NCBI GenBank assembly: GCA_025356695.1
Contig: JANXSE010000395.1
Location: 1-20,477, forward strand
DNA: 20,477 nucleotides
DNA from: Betaproteobacteria bacterium
GTDB taxonomy: Bacteria; Pseudomonadota; Gammaproteobacteria; Burkholderiales; SG8-41
Direction: 5' to 3'
Shown here: one piece after another, positions 10,527 through 18,803 of the stretch
How the letters are laid out: the number at the start of each line of letters is the position of its first letter
Position numbering within the stretch: the first letter of the stretch is position 1
Program-made: the position numbers and the translations under genes
The notes under the pieces: generated by a model
Seen by the model: only the letters and a program-made list of their open reading frames with translations
The model's database searches: none
Told to the model about the DNA's origin: nothing

Positions 10527-11129
10527 TCAGGCGCGCTTGGCGCCGATGCGCGGCTCGGCACCCGCGAGCAGGTTCCGGATGTTCGACTGGTGTCGCCACA
10601 CCAGCAGCACCGCGATCACGCCGCAGGCCAGCGAATACGGATGCAGGCCGTAGAGCATGACGCAATAGACGGGGGCGGAAACAGCAGCGATCAATGCGGC
10701 GAGCGACGAGATGCGCAGAAAAAATGCGATGACCGCCCAGGTGGCCGCCGCACCCAGCCCGATCCAGAGATTCAGACCGAGCAAAACGCCCAGCGCGGTC
10801 GCCACCCCTTTGCCACCCTGAAAACGGTGAAACACCGGAACCATGTGACCAATCACCACAGCCACCGCCACCAGCGAAATCTCGGTAACCGGCGGCAGCG
10901 CACCGGCAAAATAGCGTTCGGTCAGAAACACCGCAAGCCAGCCCTTGGCGCAGTCACCGATCAGAGTCAGCGCGGCGGCGGCCTTGCGCCCGGTGCGCAG
11001 CACATTGGTCGCGCCCGGATTGTTCGAGCCGTAGGTGCGCGGATCAGGCAGCTTCATCGCGCGGCTCACCACCACCGCAAACGAAACGGAGCCGATCAGA
11101 TAAGCGAGAAGTACCGCTGCTATTGCCAT
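10527..11129 (-). CDS. plsY: Glycerol-3-phosphate acyltransferase PlsY
   Basis: A 200-residue integral membrane acyltransferase that uses acyl-phosphate to acylate glycerol-3-phosphate, the first step of phospholipid synthesis. Five hydrophobic segments are visible. The three conserved loops are present: motif 1 [13 protein letters not shown] (35-47), motif 2 [18 protein letters not shown] (94-111) with the phosphate-binding Gly/Lys loop, and motif 3 around [18 protein letters not shown] near the C-terminus. Length is standard. It is divergent from folB across a 70-base gap, as a folB-plsY neighbourhood is also seen in E. coli. Confidence 0.96.
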   Translation of the reverse strand: MAIAAVLLAYLIGSVSFAVVVSRAMKLPDPRTYGSNNPGATNVLRTGRKAAAALTLIGDCAKGWLAVFLTERYFAGALPPVTEISLVAVAVVIGHMVPVFHRFQGGKGVATALGVLLGLNLWIGLGAAATWAVIAFFLRISSLAALIAAVSAPVYCVMLYGLHPYSLACGVIAVLLVWRHQSNIRNLLAGAEPRIGAKRA

Positions 11130-11149
11130 CGCATGAATTCACTTAGAAT
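11123..11149 (+). promoter_or_regulatory. Candidate folB promoter
   Basis: TTGCCA (11123-11128) and TAGAAT (11144-11149) each match the sigma-70 hexamers at 5 of 6 positions, but the spacer is only 15 bases. The -35 overlaps the start codon of plsY. Transcription would begin about 40 bases before the folB ATG. The opposite strand of the same gap has TATTCT (11150-11145) as a possible plsY -10. Confidence 0.3.
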
Positions 11150-11199
11150 AAGCCGCAATTGTAGCAGGCCATCCATTCACCCCGCAGCCGCCGTTCCCC

Positions 11200-11556
11200 A
11201 TGGACAACATATTCATTTCAGAACTGAAAATCGAAACGCGCATCGGCGTTTACGAATGGGAAAAAAAAGTTCCGCAGACCATACGGCTCGACCTTGAGGT
11301 CGGTCTGCCCGGCCGGCACGCGGCAAACAGCGGCAAGCTCGACGACACCATCGATTACAGCAAAATTGTCGCGCGCATCGAACAGCTCTTTCACGACGAA
11401 CATTTTCTGCTGCTGGAAAAAGCGGCTGAAGCGATTGCCGAAATAATCCTCGGCGAATTCAAGGCGCCGTGGGTGCGTCTCAGCATCGCCAAACTCGGCG
11501 CGCTGCGCAACGTCAAGAAACTCGGCATCACGATCGAACGCGGCACGCGCAGTTAA
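11200..11556 (+). CDS. folB: Dihydroneopterin aldolase FolB
   Basis: A 118-residue protein that converts 7,8-dihydroneopterin to 6-hydroxymethyl-dihydropterin and glycolaldehyde in folate synthesis. It begins MDNIFISELKIETRIGVYEWE, with the pterin-binding Glu of the GVY-[DE]-WE motif at position 21. IDYSKIVARIE and LLEKAAEAIAE are typical of the family. The catalytic Lys is Lys98 in SIAKLGALRNVKK; many homologues have Pro after it and this one has Leu. Length is normal. It is convergent with xerD, with only four bases between the stop codons and no visible terminator. Confidence 0.95.
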   Translation: MDNIFISELKIETRIGVYEWEKKVPQTIRLDLEVGLPGRHAANSGKLDDTIDYSKIVARIEQLFHDEHFLLLEKAAEAIAEIILGEFKAPWVRLSIAKLGALRNVKKLGITIERGTRS

Positions 11557-11560
11557 AACG

Positions 11561-12454
11561 TCAACCGCGCGGATGGTGTTTGGCGTGCAACTGCTTCAGC
11601 CGCTCGCGCGCAACATGCGTATAAATCTGCGTGGTTGATATGTCCGAATGCCCGAGCAGCATCTGCACCACGCGCAGGTCCGCGCCGTGGTTGAGTAGAT
11701 GGGTGGCAAACGCATGCCGCAGCGTATGCGGCGAAATCGCCTTGCGCAGCCCGGCATGTTCGGCGTGGCGCTTTAACAGATGCCAGAACGACTGGCGTGT
11801 CATTCCTGCGGCGCGCGCGGTGACGAACAGGGCATCGGCACTGCGCCGGCCGAGTATCTGCGGACGCGCTTCTTTCATATAGCGTTTGACCCAGCTCAAG
11901 GCCTCCTCGCCGAGCGGCACCAGCCGCTCCTTCGAGCCCTTGCCCATGATGCGCACCACCCCCATGTCCTGGCTGACCTGGGCGGCTTTCAGCGTCACCA
12001 GTTCTGACACGCGCAGACCGCTCGCATAAAGCACTTCGAGCATGGTGCGGTCGCGCAGTCCGAGCGGATCTTCGACATCGGGTGCGGCCAGCAGTTTTTC
12101 GACGTCTTCCTCGGTCAGCGTCTTGGGCAGGCCGCGCGGCAGCTTGGGCGCATCAATGTTGAGACTGGGATCGGCGGCGATTTTGTTCTGCCGTAATGCG
12201 TACTGATAAAAACGCTTCAGGCTCGACAGCAGACGGCTGGTGCTGGTCGCTTTCGCCTTGCCCGCAACCTTGTATGCCAGATAAGAGAGCAGCTCGCCAT
12301 GCGTGGCATTGAGAAGGTCCGCGCCGTGCGTCTTTTCCAGCCACGCCTGAAACTGCCGCAGGTCGCGCCGGTAACTGTCGAGCGTGTTACGCGAGAGACC
12401 GTCCTCCAGCCACAAGGCATCACAGAATTCGTCGAGCAGCGTGTTATCCGGCAT
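11561..12454 (-). CDS. xerD: Site-specific tyrosine recombinase XerD
   Basis: A 297-residue tyrosine recombinase, the size of E. coli XerD (298). The N-terminal SAM-like core-binding domain (about 5-90) is followed by the catalytic domain with Arg148 (ASGLRVSEL), Lys172 (GKGSKERLVPLG), His243 and Arg246 (SPHTLRHAFATHLL), His269 (LLGHSDISTTQIYTHV) and the nucleophile Tyr278. XerD with XerC resolves chromosome dimers at dif. The full catalytic set and the housekeeping neighbours argue against a phage or transposon integrase. XerD rather than XerC is chosen from N-terminal sequence and context, not proof. Its ATG lies inside the end of ogt (11-base overlap), so translation is likely coupled. Confidence 0.92.
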   Translation of the reverse strand: MPDNTLLDEFCDALWLEDGLSRNTLDSYRRDLRQFQAWLEKTHGADLLNATHGELLSYLAYKVAGKAKATSTSRLLSSLKRFYQYALRQNKIAADPSLNIDAPKLPRGLPKTLTEEDVEKLLAAPDVEDPLGLRDRTMLEVLYASGLRVSELVTLKAAQVSQDMGVVRIMGKGSKERLVPLGEEALSWVKRYMKEARPQILGRRSADALFVTARAAGMTRQSFWHLLKRHAEHAGLRKAISPHTLRHAFATHLLNHGADLRVVQMLLGHSDISTTQIYTHVARERLKQLHAKHHPRG

Positions 12455-12962
12455 GTTCGTGTTTCAGCAGCCACTGCTTGATCGCAATCGGATCGCCGCC
12501 GCGCGCGTGCATGAAGCCGCCGATGCCGCCGCTGGCCACCACGCGATGGCAGGGAATCACCAGAGGAATTTTGTTGGCCCCGCAGGCACCACCGACGGCG
12601 CGCGGCGCGCTGCGCAATTCTTTTGCCACAGCACCATAAGTCAACGTGCAACCGGCGGGAATTGCGCAAATCGCCTGCCAGACGCGCCGGCGGAACGCCG
12701 TGCCGTCAAATTCGAACGGCAGCTCGAAGCGAAATTGCGGATCGTCCAAATAACGTTCGATCTGCCGGCAGGTCATTTCGGCGAGACGGTTCTGCGGATC
12801 CAGCGTGGCGGCGGCCTTGGGTAAATACACAATCTCGCTGAGCCGGTTGCCGCTGGTACGGATACCGAGCACCGCAAACGGCGTCGCCAGCCGTGCGTGA
12901 TACTCGTGCCCGTAGAGCAGTTCAGCGGTGGCGCGGCGCGCCTCAGGCGCCTGCCGCGGCAT
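12444..12962 (-). CDS. ogt: Methylated-DNA--protein-cysteine methyltransferase (Ogt type)
   Basis: A suicide repair protein that moves methyl groups from O6-methylguanine or O4-methylthymine to its own cysteine. From the ATG at 12962 it is 172 residues, with active Cys138 in IPCHRVV and the DNA-binding helix region FRRRVWQAICAIPAGCTLTYGAVA (90-113). GGACGANKIPL and GGIGGFMHARGG complete the active-site block. This start overlaps the end of the TRAP permease gene by 20 bases and has GGGGA about 8 bases upstream. A TTG at 13001 would add 13 residues and deepen the overlap. The 3' end overlaps xerD by 11 bases. An Ada-type regulatory domain is absent. Confidence 0.93.
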   Translation of the reverse strand: MPRQAPEARRATAELLYGHEYHARLATPFAVLGIRTSGNRLSEIVYLPKAAATLDPQNRLAEMTCRQIERYLDDPQFRFELPFEFDGTAFRRRVWQAICAIPAGCTLTYGAVAKELRSAPRAVGGACGANKIPLVIPCHRVVASGGIGGFMHARGGDPIAIKQWLLKHEHAG

Positions 12963-15060
12963 GCCGCGTGTCCCCGCGCATTTTCTGCAAAACAACCGCA
13001 ATGACGATCAGCACGATGCCGATGTAATCGAACATCGGTTTCGGATAGACCAGCGCCAGACCTGCTGCGATCAGCAGCCAGCGCTCGATGGCATTGGTGC
13101 GTTTGAAGAGCCAGCCCTGCACGCCGGCGGCGAGCGCGGCGATGCCGATCATCGCCGTCACGGTCACGATGGCAACCTGATCCCACGGTGCACTGGCGAG
13201 CTTCTTGAACGAACCCATCAGCAACAAGGCAACGCCGGAGGGGTCGAGCACGAACATGAAGGGCACCAGGAATGCCGGCAGCGTGTACTTCCACGACTGC
13301 AACGTCGTCTTGTACGGGTCACCGCCGGTGATGGCGGCGGCGGCGAACGGCGACAGTGCGGTCGGCGGCGAAACTTCCGAGAGCACGGCGTAATAGAAGA
13401 TGAACATGTGCGCAGCAAAGTCGGCGACACCCAGCTGGATCAGCGCCGGTGCCGCGATCACCGCGCAGATGATGTAACTCGCCGTCACCGGCACGGCGAG
13501 GCCAACGATCCAGACGATCAACGACGTCATCATGGCCGTCAGCAACAGCTTGACGTCGTGCAACAGGCTGGCGGTCTGCTCGACGCCGACCGCACCCAGC
13601 GCATTCATGATCAATTGCGTGCCGGAATCGGCGTATTGCAGCACGATCGAACTGAACTTGAGGCCGAGACCGGTCAGCGTCACGACTCCAACGATCAAAC
13701 CGGCGGCTGCACAGGTGGCACCGACGCTCAGCATGCCGATCGAACCCGCGCGCAGGGCTTTCACCAGGCCGGACTGCGCGAACAATTCGACGCGTGAGCC
13801 GCGGCCGCGGAAAAAGTCGTACGGCACCAGCGCGCAGTCGACATGCAGGAAGCTGCAGGCCAGCGCGACCACCGTCGCCCAGAACACCGACACCGCCGGC
13901 GAAAAACCAATCACCATGAAAAACACGATGGCGACCAGCGACACGAAGTGAAACCAGAACTGCTTCGCCAGCACGCCCATCGTCGCGTGTTTCTCGATCG
14001 TCACCGCCGGCATGCCGAACTTGCGCGCATCGATTTCAACCATCAGGAACAACGCGAAGTAATACAGCAGGGTCGGGATCGTCGCCATCAAGATGACGTC
14101 GAGGTACGAGATGTTGAGAAACTGCGCGATCAAAAACGCCGCGGCGCCGAGCACCGGTGGCGAAATGATAGCGCCGAGTCCGCCGGCCGCCAGCAAGCCG
14201 CCCGCGGCATCCTTGCCGTAACCGGCCCTGACCAACATTGGATAGGCGACGCTGCCCAGCGTCACCGTCGTCGCCACGCCGCTGCCCGAAGGCCCGCCGA
14301 GCAGGAACGAAGCAAGCACGATCGTGCGCCCGGCACCGCTTGGTTTGCCGCCCATCGCCGCAAACGAGAAATCGATAAAGAATTTGCCGGCCCCCGAGAA
14401 CTCGAGGAAAGCACCATAGATGGTGAACAGAATGATCAGCGACGACGAAACGTCGATCGCCACGCCGAAGATGCCTTCGAGCGTCATGTACATATGGCCG
14501 ACGACGCGGCCGAGATCCATGCCGTAATGTGTCCATGGCGGCGGCAGCATGTGGCCGACGAAGGCGTAGACGATAAAGCCGATGCAGATCGCCGGCATGA
14601 TCCAGCCCGAGGTGCGGCGCGCCGCTTCGAGCACCATCAATATCAGCGCGATGCCGAGCACCTGATCGAGCGTCGACGGGCTAATCGCGCGCTCCAGAAA
14701 CGCATCGCCGCCGAACAGCATGTTGCCGACGATGACGAGCGAGGCAAGCGCCGCCAGCCAGTCCCACCAGCGCACGCTATGGCGGTATTTTCTGGCCACC
14801 GGAAACAGCAGGAAACACAGGAACAGCACGAAGGCGACGTGGATACCGCGCAACACGTGCGTCGGCATGATGCCGTAGGCCGCGTAGAGGTGGAACAGCG
14901 ACATCACGACCGCCAGCACGGTCGTGACTGTGCCGAGGACGCCCGGCAGGCGGTTGATTGCGCCCTCTTCCTCCTCGATGTATTGCTCGGCCTTCTGCAG
15001 TGCTTCGGCGCTGACGACCGGGGGGTCGAATGCAACCGATCCGTTGTCAGTCTGAGTCAT
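12943..15060 (-). CDS. TRAP transporter fused permease (DctQM-like, TAXI type)
   Basis: A 705-residue inner-membrane protein with many hydrophobic segments, matching the 4TM/12TM fused TRAP permeases used by TAXI systems. The N-terminal half carries the small-subunit-like part. FLLGGPSGSGVATTVTLG and GYGKDAAGGLLAAGGLGAIISPPVLGAAAF are the conserved DctM-type transport loops in the middle. ASYIICAVIAAPALIQLGV and SPPTALSPFAAAAITGGDPYKT form the matching C-terminal set. TRAP systems import organic acids with sodium or proton symport. The gene follows its binding protein by 46 bases. The ATG at 15060 has only a weak GAGA site. The substrate is not known. Confidence 0.93.
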   Translation of the reverse strand: MTQTDNGSVAFDPPVVSAEALQKAEQYIEEEEGAINRLPGVLGTVTTVLAVVMSLFHLYAAYGIMPTHVLRGIHVAFVLFLCFLLFPVARKYRHSVRWWDWLAALASLVIVGNMLFGGDAFLERAISPSTLDQVLGIALILMVLEAARRTSGWIMPAICIGFIVYAFVGHMLPPPWTHYGMDLGRVVGHMYMTLEGIFGVAIDVSSSLIILFTIYGAFLEFSGAGKFFIDFSFAAMGGKPSGAGRTIVLASFLLGGPSGSGVATTVTLGSVAYPMLVRAGYGKDAAGGLLAAGGLGAIISPPVLGAAAFLIAQFLNISYLDVILMATIPTLLYYFALFLMVEIDARKFGMPAVTIEKHATMGVLAKQFWFHFVSLVAIVFFMVIGFSPAVSVFWATVVALACSFLHVDCALVPYDFFRGRGSRVELFAQSGLVKALRAGSIGMLSVGATCAAAGLIVGVVTLTGLGLKFSSIVLQYADSGTQLIMNALGAVGVEQTASLLHDVKLLLTAMMTSLIVWIVGLAVPVTASYIICAVIAAPALIQLGVADFAAHMFIFYYAVLSEVSPPTALSPFAAAAITGGDPYKTTLQSWKYTLPAFLVPFMFVLDPSGVALLLMGSFKKLASAPWDQVAIVTVTAMIGIAALAAGVQGWLFKRTNAIERWLLIAAGLALVYPKPMFDYIGIVLIVIAVVLQKMRGDTRHAAAGA

Positions 15061-15106
15061 CAGGCGTTCTCATCGTTGGCATGCTCCCGCAGCGCGCGGC
15101 CCGTGG

Positions 15107-16072
15107 TTAATTGACCTTGACGCCCTTTTCCGCAAAATATTTCAGCGCACCCGGATGAAACGGCACCACTGCGGCGCCCGGCGTCTGGTATTTGTAATCG
15201 AAGTTGCGCGCCTCGGCGTGCACGCGGATCAGATCTTCCTTGCGCTCGAACACCGTCTTCACGATGTCGTAGGCGAGCTGGTCGCTCATGCGGCTGTCAG
15301 CCACCAGGACGTTCCACACGGTGGCAATCTGGTTGACACCGCCCTGCCCCGGATAGGCGGATGCAGGAATCGAGTCTTTGACGTAGAGCGGGCCGTATTT
15401 CTTCACCATCGCTTCGACTGCATCCGAGTGATCGATCAGCTTGAGTTTCAAACCAGGTGTCGCACCCAGATCGGTCACCGCCGGCGTCGGCACGCCGCCG
15501 ACCCAGAAGAACGCGTCGAGTTTTTTGTCCTTGATCGCATCGACCGATTTGCCCGGATCGAGGCGCTCGCGAATAATGTCCTTTTCCGGATCGATGCCGT
15601 AGGCCTCGAGCACGCGGTAGGCCATGATCTGCGTGGCGCTGTTCGGCGCACCGGTCGACACGCGCTTGCCTTTCAGATCGGACATTTTCGTGATGCCGGT
15701 GCCATCCACTGTGACGACATGCATGCGGTTCGGATAAAGCACCATCAAGGCACGCACGTTGACCTGTTTGCCGTCGAATTTGCCCTGGCCCTTGAATGCG
15801 TCCCAGCCCGCATCCGCCATGGTGAAGCCGACGTCGGCCTTGCCCTGCCCCATCAACAGCAGGTTGGCCATCGAGCCGTCGGTGGTACCGGCCGTCGCAT
15901 TCAGGTTGGGAACGTATTTGGTCAACACGTCCGCCAGTCCGCCGCCCAGCGGATAGTAAACGCCGGCAGTCGGGCCGGTGGCGACGAAAATATTGGTCTT
16001 GTTCTGCGCAAAAACCGGCATTGCAAAAAACATTGCCGCAAGCAGTGCAAACATTCTGGAAATTGTCTTCAT
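15107..16072 (-). CDS. TAXI-family TRAP transporter solute-binding protein
   Basis: A 321-residue periplasmic protein. The signal peptide MKTISRMFALLAAMFFAMPVFA is followed by NIFVATGPTAGVYYPLGGGLADVL, the hallmark of TAXI binding proteins. ATAGTTDGSMANLLLMGQGKADVGFTMADAGW and GAPNSATQIMAYRVLEAYGID are the other conserved blocks. It captures a solute for the fused permease next door. Known TAXI ligands include glutamate and 2-oxoglutarate, but most are uncharacterised. The ATG at 16072 has a strong ribosome site, AAGGAGGAG. It is the first gene of the transport operon and has a promoter candidate 37 bases upstream. Confidence 0.95.
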   Translation of the reverse strand: MKTISRMFALLAAMFFAMPVFAQNKTNIFVATGPTAGVYYPLGGGLADVLTKYVPNLNATAGTTDGSMANLLLMGQGKADVGFTMADAGWDAFKGQGKFDGKQVNVRALMVLYPNRMHVVTVDGTGITKMSDLKGKRVSTGAPNSATQIMAYRVLEAYGIDPEKDIIRERLDPGKSVDAIKDKKLDAFFWVGGVPTPAVTDLGATPGLKLKLIDHSDAVEAMVKKYGPLYVKDSIPASAYPGQGGVNQIATVWNVLVADSRMSDQLAYDIVKTVFERKEDLIRVHAEARNFDYKYQTPGAAVVPFHPGALKYFAEKGVKVN

Positions 16073-16108
16073 GACTCCTCCTTCGTATTATTCGACTGGC
16101 TGGCGAAC

Positions 16109-16137
16109 ATCATACGGCGCCCCTGCAGCCGCGCCAA
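16109..16137 (-). promoter_or_regulatory. Candidate promoter of the TAXI-TRAP operon
   Basis: On the minus strand TTGGCG (16137-16132) and TATGAT (16114-16109) are separated by exactly 17 bases. They match sigma-70 hexamers at 4 of 6 and 5 of 6 positions. The predicted start lies about 30 bases before the binding-protein ATG and its strong ribosome site. Confidence 0.5.
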
Positions 16138-16148
16138 CCGGGAAATGA

Positions 16149-16568
16149 TTATTTCGCAAACAGACTGCCCAGATCCTTGAAGGCCTTGAATTCGAGCGCA
16201 TTGCCGCAGGGATCGAGAAAGAACATTGTGGCCTGCTCGCCAACCTGGCCCTTGAAGCGGATATGCGGCTCGATGACAAATCGGGTACCCGCCTTTTTCA
16301 GTTTGTCCGCCAGCACCTCCCATTGTGCCATCGTCAGTACCACGCCGAAGTGGCGCACCGGCACGTTGTCGCCATCAACCGTGCTGGTGTTGCGGTGCCC
16401 GGCTTCGTCGGGGCAGAGATGCGCGACGATCTGGTGGCCGTAGAAATCAAAGTCCACCCATTCGGGGGAAGAACGCCCCTCGGGGCAGCCTATCAGGCCA
16501 CCGTAAAACGCGCGTGCCGTGGCCAGATCGTCGACGGGAAATGCCAGATGAAAAGGTTGCAGTGCCAT
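16149..16568 (-). CDS. VOC-family (glyoxalase/dioxygenase-like) metalloprotein
   Basis: A 139-residue single-unit protein with two beta-alpha-beta-beta-beta modules. It begins MALQPFHLAFPVDDLATARAF and ends in FFLDPCGNALEFKAF. The likely metal ligands are His7, His73 (VRHFGVVLT) and Glu126, a two-His-one-Glu set typical of the fold; His50 in IVAHLCPDE sits where glyoxalase I has its second Glu. Family members include glyoxalases, extradiol dioxygenases, epimerases and resistance proteins, so the reaction cannot be assigned. It lies between the Bug binding-protein gene upstream (84 bases) and the TAXI operon downstream (76 bases), all on one strand. Confidence 0.85.
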   Translation of the reverse strand: MALQPFHLAFPVDDLATARAFYGGLIGCPEGRSSPEWVDFDFYGHQIVAHLCPDEAGHRNTSTVDGDNVPVRHFGVVLTMAQWEVLADKLKKAGTRFVIEPHIRFKGQVGEQATMFFLDPCGNALEFKAFKDLGSLFAK

Positions 16569-16652
16569 GGTGTAAATATCCGTCTCAACTCAAAACCGGC
16601 GGCAAGTTTACCGCTTTCCGCTGCCGCGCACGCGCCGTGACAGGTGTGCGGA

Positions 16653-17615
16653 CTAGTCTTCCGGTTTGACGTTGGCTTCCTTGATGACCCTCGCCCAGCG
16701 CGCCAGTTCGCCTTTGAGCAGGGCACCCGCTTCGGCTGGCGTGCCGAGCACGAGTTCGGCGCCATCGCTGCCGAGTATGCGCACCGCATCCGGCTGGCGC
16801 AGACCCGCCACCGCGGCGCGGTTGATTTTGTCGATGATCGCCGGCGCAACGCGGGCGGGCGCCAGTAGCATGTACCAGGTCGAGACATCGTAACCGGCGA
16901 CGCCGGACTCGGCGATGGTCGGAATGTCCGGCAGCGTCGCCGCGCGCTTGCCCGAGGTAACCGCCAGCGCGCGCAACCGTCCGCTCTGCACGTGCGGCAT
17001 GGCGGCGAGCGGTGTCGTGATCAGCAGCTGCACGCGGCCCGCGATCAGGTCCTGGATCGCCGGACCGCCGCCTTTATAGGGGATCTGGTTGAAGGAGACG
17101 CCGGCCATGTTGCCGAGCAGTATCCCCGCCAGATGCGGGCCGGAGCCGATGCCGGTATTGGCAAGCGCGAGTTCGCCAGGCTTCGTCTTCGCCAGCGCGA
17201 TCAGGTCGCGGGTGGTCTTCACCGCGGCGCTCGCCGGAATCACCAACACGAACGGGCTGCGCAGCACTTCCATGATTGGCGTGAAGTCGCGCCCGGTGTC
17301 ATAACGCAATTGCGTATACAGGCCGGCGCTGACCGCCAGCCCGTTGTTGGTCAGCAACAGCGTATAGCCATCGGGCGCCGCATGCGCTGCAATTTCGTTG
17401 CCGATGGTGGTGCCGGCGCCGGTGCGATTGTCGACCACTACCTGCTGCCGCCACGCTTCGGTGAGCTTCTGCGCCAGCACGCGGCCGGTCGCGTCGGCAC
17501 CGCCGCCCGGCGGAAACGGCACGATCAGCCGCACCGGTCTGGCTGGGTAGTCCTGCGCAAAAATACCTGCGCTGGCCAGCAGCGCGATCGCCATTCCAAG
17601 CCGTGCAAAACGCAT
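16653..17615 (-). CDS. Bug/TctC-family substrate-binding protein
   Basis: A 320-residue periplasmic protein. The signal peptide ends near ASAGIFA and the mature part starts QDYPARPVRLIVPFPPGGGADATGR, the Bug signature. VVVDNRTGAGTTIGNE, PDGYTLLL and QIPYKGGGPAIQDLIAGRVQL are the other conserved blocks, followed by GRLRALAVTSGKRAATLPDIPTIAESG. I chose the ATG at 17615 because GGAGG lies six bases upstream; the in-frame ATG at 17621 directly abuts GGAGG. No TctA or TctB permease is nearby, so it may work with a distant permease or in sensing. It is divergent from the dehydrogenase-enolase pair across 100 bases, which suggests a shared regulatory region and a related ligand. Confidence 0.93.
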   Translation of the reverse strand: MRFARLGMAIALLASAGIFAQDYPARPVRLIVPFPPGGGADATGRVLAQKLTEAWRQQVVVDNRTGAGTTIGNEIAAHAAPDGYTLLLTNNGLAVSAGLYTQLRYDTGRDFTPIMEVLRSPFVLVIPASAAVKTTRDLIALAKTKPGELALANTGIGSGPHLAGILLGNMAGVSFNQIPYKGGGPAIQDLIAGRVQLLITTPLAAMPHVQSGRLRALAVTSGKRAATLPDIPTIAESGVAGYDVSTWYMLLAPARVAPAIIDKINRAAVAGLRQPDAVRILGSDGAELVLGTPAEAGALLKGELARWARVIKEANVKPED

Positions 17616-17715
17616 GCGCATCCTCCGTGGTCTCGGCGGAATGATACATGGCGCCGTGTTAACATGCGCCCCTCTTTTCGACGCGCCGCGCGCGCGTTCC
17701 AGCCACGGAGTTCGC
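17616..17715. promoter_or_regulatory. Divergent promoter region with a dyad
   Basis: This 100-base gap must hold the start signals for the Bug gene (leftward) and the dehydrogenase gene (rightward). An imperfect palindrome ACATGGC-GCCGTGT (17646-17659, one mismatched pair) sits at its middle. A TAACAT (17660-17665) is a possible rightward -10 and TATCAT (17646-17641) a possible leftward -10, both without a clear -35. The dyad could be an operator. No regulator gene is present in the window. Confidence 0.4.
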
Positions 17716-18774
17716 ATGAAAATTCTCGTTCTGAACGGCGATGGAATCGGCCCCGAAATCTCGCAGGCCGCGCTGACCGTACTCGACCGCGCCAACGCGC
17801 TCTACAAGCTCGGCCTCGAATGGCAGCGCGACGAAATCGGCTTTGTCACGCTGAAAAAAGAAGGCACCACGCTGCCGCCGCGCGTGATGGATGCGGCGCG
17901 CGCCGCCGCCGGCGTGATTCTCGGTCCCGTGTCGCATCTCGACTATCCTGATCGCGACAAGGGCGGCGTCAATCCGTCGGGAGAAATGCGCACCAAGCTC
18001 GATCTCTACGCCAACATCCGGCCGGCCAAATCGCGGCTCGGCGTAGGCCTCACCGGCAAGCCGGTCGATCTCATCATCTTCCGCGAGTGTACCGAAGGTT
18101 TTTACGCCGACCGCAACATGCACATGGGCATCGGCGAATTCATGCCGACCGAGGACATGGCGATGGCCGTGCGCCGCGTCACCGCAAAATGCTGCGAGCG
18201 CATCGCGCGGCGCGCCTTCGAATGCGCGATGACGCGCGGCAAAAAAGTCACCGCCGTGCACAAGGCCAACGTGCTACGCATTTCCGACGGCCTGTTTCTG
18301 CGCGAATTCCGCAAGGTAGCGAAGGATTTCCCGGAAGTTGCGGTTGATGAGAAGATCGTCGACGCGATGGCCGCCCTGCTGGTGCGCGATCCGTCGAAAT
18401 TCGACGTTATCGTCACCACCAATATGTTCGGCGACATTCTGTCCGACGAAGCCTCTGAAATATCCGGCAGCCTCGGGCTGGCGGGTTCGGTGATGGCCGG
18501 TGACGATCTGTGCGTGGCGCAGGCACAGCACGGCTCGGCCCCCGACATCGCCGGCAAAGATATTGCGAATCCGACGTCGCTGATTTTGTCGGCGGCGATG
18601 CTGCTCGAATGGCTGGCGCGCCGTCACAACAAGCCGGCATTCGCCGGGGCAGCACAGAAAATCGACGACGCCATCGACGCCGCCATCAAGGACAAGGCGA
18701 CACGCACGCGCGACCTCGGCGGCACGCTGGGCACGCAGGACTTCGCCAAAAACGTCGCTGCCCGCCTCGGCTGA
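17716..18774 (+). CDS. Isocitrate/isopropylmalate-family NAD(P)-dependent dehydrogenase
   Basis: A 352-residue beta-decarboxylating dehydrogenase, the size of LeuB or tartrate dehydrogenase. It starts MKILVLNGDGIGPEI. Substrate arginines are Arg92, Arg102 (LYANIRPAK) and Arg123. The loop reads RECTEGFY (123-130), unlike RENTEG of isocitrate or RELTGG of isopropylmalate enzymes, with the catalytic Tyr at 130. Lys183 (VHKAN), Asp216, Asp240 and Asp244 (NMFGDILSDEAS) give the metal and base sites, and HGSAPDIAGKDIANP (272-286) binds the nucleotide. The enzyme should oxidise and perhaps decarboxylate a 2-hydroxy acid bearing a 3-carboxylate or similar group. A GGAG site lies five bases before the ATG. 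The enolase-superfamily gene follows after 29 bases, so they form an operon. Confidence 0.92.
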   Translation: MKILVLNGDGIGPEISQAALTVLDRANALYKLGLEWQRDEIGFVTLKKEGTTLPPRVMDAARAAAGVILGPVSHLDYPDRDKGGVNPSGEMRTKLDLYANIRPAKSRLGVGLTGKPVDLIIFRECTEGFYADRNMHMGIGEFMPTEDMAMAVRRVTAKCCERIARRAFECAMTRGKKVTAVHKANVLRISDGLFLREFRKVAKDFPEVAVDEKIVDAMAALLVRDPSKFDVIVTTNMFGDILSDEASEISGSLGLAGSVMAGDDLCVAQAQHGSAPDIAGKDIANPTSLILSAAMLLEWLARRHNKPAFAGAAQKIDDAIDAAIKDKATRTRDLGGTLGTQDFAKNVAARLG

Positions 18775-18803
18775 TCCGCGCACCACGCCAGACAGGAGCC
18801 GTC

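Noticed and set aside
9726..11297. Long plus-strand open frame of over 500 codons opposite the dehydrogenase and plsY
   Set aside because: It is antisense to two clearly conserved genes, has Arg/His-rich low-quality sequence without any family motif, and is a common artefact of high-GC DNA.
11561..12454. Tyrosine recombinase as a sign of a mobile element or genomic island next to the tRNA
   Set aside because: It has XerD length and sequence and sits in a housekeeping block; the tRNA is 10 kb away and no duplicated tRNA end or att-like repeat was seen.
13843..15114. Long plus-strand open frame opposite the TRAP permease
   Set aside because: Its product is dominated by Arg, His, Asp and Gln, the mirror of a hydrophobic membrane protein on the other strand; no motif supports it.
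18510..18803. Upstream extension of the enolase-superfamily gene
   Set aside because: The frame is open but overlaps the end of the dehydrogenase gene in another frame; the ATG at 18804 with AGGAG and the family N-terminus is the real start.
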